This document shows, piece by piece, positions 62,438-64,000 of a DNA stretch of 64,000 nt. Position numbers and translations under genes: made by a program. Position 1 is the first letter of the stretch. The number at the start of each line of letters is the position of its first letter. The notes under the pieces are model-generated. The model was not told the DNA's origin. It worked only from the letters and a program-made list of their open reading frames with translations, and did no database searches. Source of the DNA: Streptomyces caeruleatus (GTDB lineage Bacteria; Actinomycetota; Actinomycetes; Streptomycetales; Streptomycetaceae); the NCBI RefSeq assembly GCF_001514235.1, contig NZ_KQ948936.1, positions 1 through 64,000 of the forward strand, in the 5' to 3' direction.

Positions 62438-64000
62438 CTACCACGCCCCCAGACTGAGGACGTGGTCTTCTCCGGCGACGAGGTCGAGCGGCTGTGCGGT
62501 GCTGTCGCCGTCGCCGTCGTCGGAAGAAGTCCGGAGTTCGACGCGGACGGTGCGGGACGGCTTCAGGACCGCCGTCGCGCCGTCGCGCGTCCAGGTCAGG
62601 TCGACCTCCGCGCCGAACCGGGTGCGGACGCCCAGGAGGCTGCCCTCCCGGAGGGTGGGGGGAAGGGCGGGCAGCAGGACCAGTCGGTCCGGGGTCGACT
62701 GCACGAGCATCTCGATCAGTACGGCGGGCAGGGTGTGCGCGGCGTCCGCGTTGTAGACATCGCGGTTCGGGTAGTGGGCGCTCATCAGGGAGGCGTGGAA
62801 GAAGTCGCCGCCCAGGACCTGGTCGAGGGCGTGGGCGACCCGGCCGGCGTCCCTGAGGCGGGCCGCGATGAGGGCGTGGTGGAGGTGGCCGTGCGCGGAG
62901 TCGTTCTCGGCGCCGCGCAGTTCGAGGGCACGATGGGCGGCCGTCGCGAGGTCGGGGGTGTCGTACGGGGTGATCTCGTCGAGCGGCCAGACGCCGTAGA
63001 GGTGGCTGAGGTGGCGGTGGTCGTAGGCGTCCTCCAGGCCGGGCCAGGCCCATTCGGCGAGGGCGCCGTCGGCGTTGATCCGGTGCGGTGGGAGGCGGTC
63101 GGCTAGGGCGCGCCAGCGGGCGGCGTCCGGGGTGTCCGGGTGATGGTCGGCGGCGGTGAGCAGTGCGTGCCGGGCCGCCGAGAGGTCCATGGCGGCGTTG
63201 ATCGTGGCCCAGCTCGCGTTGGCCGGTCGGTTCTCGGGTGAGTAGGAGGGGACGACGACCACATGGCCGTCGTCGTCGGTCCGGGTGAGGAAGTCCTCGT
63301 AGAACAGCGCCACTTCGGCGAGGGCGGCGGCGGTGCGCGGGTCGCGGGTGCCCTGGGTCTCGTCGTGGTCGACGAGTGGCTTGAGCAGCCAGTCGGCGCC
63401 CGCGGTCCACAGGTGCAGGGGGTATTCGCGGCTGAAGTGGTACGAGTGTCCCGACTCGCCGTCGGTGTGGGCGGGCGCCACCACGCCCCGGGTGCCGAAG
63501 ACAGCGCGGGCGTTGTCGCGCCAGTCGGGCAGCTGGCGTTGGACGAGCGCGGCGTGGGCCTCGGTGACCTCGGGCAGGGCGGCGGCCGCGGCGGAGGCGG
63601 TCTGCAGGTTGAGGTTGGCGTCGTTGGTGAACGCGCCCGACCAGGCGGTGTCCCAGTCGCCGGTCCACAGGCCGGTCAGCCGGGGCGGGAGGAGGCCGCT
63701 GGCGGACAGCAGGTGGTAGCGGCCGGCCGCGAAGAGCCGCTCCAGCAGGGCGGCGGCACCCGGGCGCTTCAGCAACTCCGAGCCGGACAGGGCGCGTTCG
63801 GCCGGGTCGGCGGCGAGGTCGAGGGTGACGCGCTCGTAGGCGGTGCCGTGGAGGGCGACATGGCGGGCGAGGAGTTCGTCGTACTCCGTGGCCGCCAGGT
63901 CGCGCAGGGCGCGGCTCTCCGCGGTCACGTCGAGTTCGCCGGTGTGCCGTCGGACCCGGGTGAGGAGCAGGACGGAGCGGGCGTGCTCGATGTGCGCACC
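62438..64000 (-). CDS. GH95-like glycoside hydrolase, N-terminus cut by the window edge
   Basis: The frame is open from 64000 to the stop at 62438, so the N-terminal part lies outside. At least 520 residues are present: an (alpha/alpha)6-barrel with GLWTGDWDTAW-GAFTNDANLNLQ, SYSPENRP (catalytic Glu candidate in SPEN) and DHRHLSHLYGVWP with the candidate catalytic base, then NAHTLPAVLIEMLVQS-like sequence and the C-terminal beta domain. This matches the alpha-1,2-L-fucosidase/galactosidase family GH95 but with altered Asn motifs, so the sugar is uncertain. It precedes the GH12 gene and is likely co-transcribed. Confidence 0.85.
   Translation of the reverse strand, partial: GAHIEHARSVLLLTRVRRHTGELDVTAESRALRDLAATEYDELLARHVALHGTAYERVTLDLAADPAERALSGSELLKRPGAAALLERLFAAGRYHLLSASGLLPPRLTGLWTGDWDTAWSGAFTNDANLNLQTASAAAAALPEVTEAHAALVQRQLPDWRDNARAVFGTRGVVAPAHTDGESGHSYHFSREYPLHLWTAGADWLLKPLVDHDETQGTRDPRTAAALAEVALFYEDFLTRTDDDGHVVVVPSYSPENRPANASWATINAAMDLSAARHALLTAADHHPDTPDAARWRALADRLPPHRINADGALAEWAWPGLEDAYDHRHLSHLYGVWPLDEITPYDTPDLATAAHRALELRGAENDSAHGHLHHALIAARLRDAGRVAHALDQVLGGDFFHASLMSAHYPNRDVYNADAAHTLPAVLIEMLVQSTPDRLVLLPALPPTLREGSLLGVRTRFGAEVDLTWTRDGATAVLKPSRTVRVELRTSSDDGDGDSTAQPLDLVAGEDHVLSLGAW

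Overview
The window is about 70% G+C chromosomal DNA of a Streptomyces or very close relative. Evidence is the third-codon-position G/C bias, frequent GTG/TTG starts, ATGA/GTGA overlaps, perfect hairpin terminators without U-tracts, and two conserved actinobacterial gene orders: rimP-nusA-ylxR-infB-DUF503-rbfA-truB-ribF, and dxr-site-2 protease-ispG-GNAT-proS. No rRNA, tRNA, CRISPR array, transposase or integrase was seen.

Region 1 (1-28.9 kb) is part of a type VII (ESX) secretion locus. The core holds eccB, an adjacent WXG100 pair (EsxA/EsxB type), a mycosin, eccE, an unknown ESX-linked gene and a huge Pro/Gln-rich ParA-like ATPase resembling EspI. To the left lie three accessory modules with WXG100-type proteins, small membrane proteins and two further mycosins. 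That makes nine WXG100-superfamily proteins and three mycosins. The motor ATPase EccC and the channel EccD are not in the window and may lie beyond the left edge, where a membrane gene is cut. Several WXG proteins carry the YxxxD/E export motif in a plausible place.

Region 2 (28.9-41.5 kb, all minus) is translation/transcription housekeeping (ribF, truB, rbfA, DUF503, infB, ylxR, nusA, rimP). Between ribF and truB sits a 1,399-residue protein with a 27-residue tandem repeat, a trypsin-like fold whose catalytic triad is lost, a STAND/NACHT-like NTPase with Arg for the Walker A Lys, and a long helical C-terminus.

Region 3 (41.7-46.8 kb) has a plus-strand trio (lipoprotein, ferritin-like protein, APH-type kinase with degraded catalytic loop). 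It faces a minus-strand redox operon (apbE, ferric-reductase-like membrane protein, NuoF-like flavoprotein, ferredoxin). The redox genes carry several compensated reading-frame changes, through decay or sequence error.

Region 4 (46.9-56.6 kb, minus) holds proS, two GNAT proteins, ispG, an S2P/Rip1-type protease, dxr and an acyl-CoA dehydrogenase. Its intergenic spaces contain dispersed Streptomyces-type repeats.

Region 5 (56.7-64 kb) is a glycan-use region: a LacI regulator with two palindromic operators, a GH31 glycosidase, a sulfotransferase, and on the other strand a secreted GH12 enzyme and a GH95-like enzyme cut by the right edge. GH31, GH12 and GH95 together suggest xyloglucan-type hemicellulose use.
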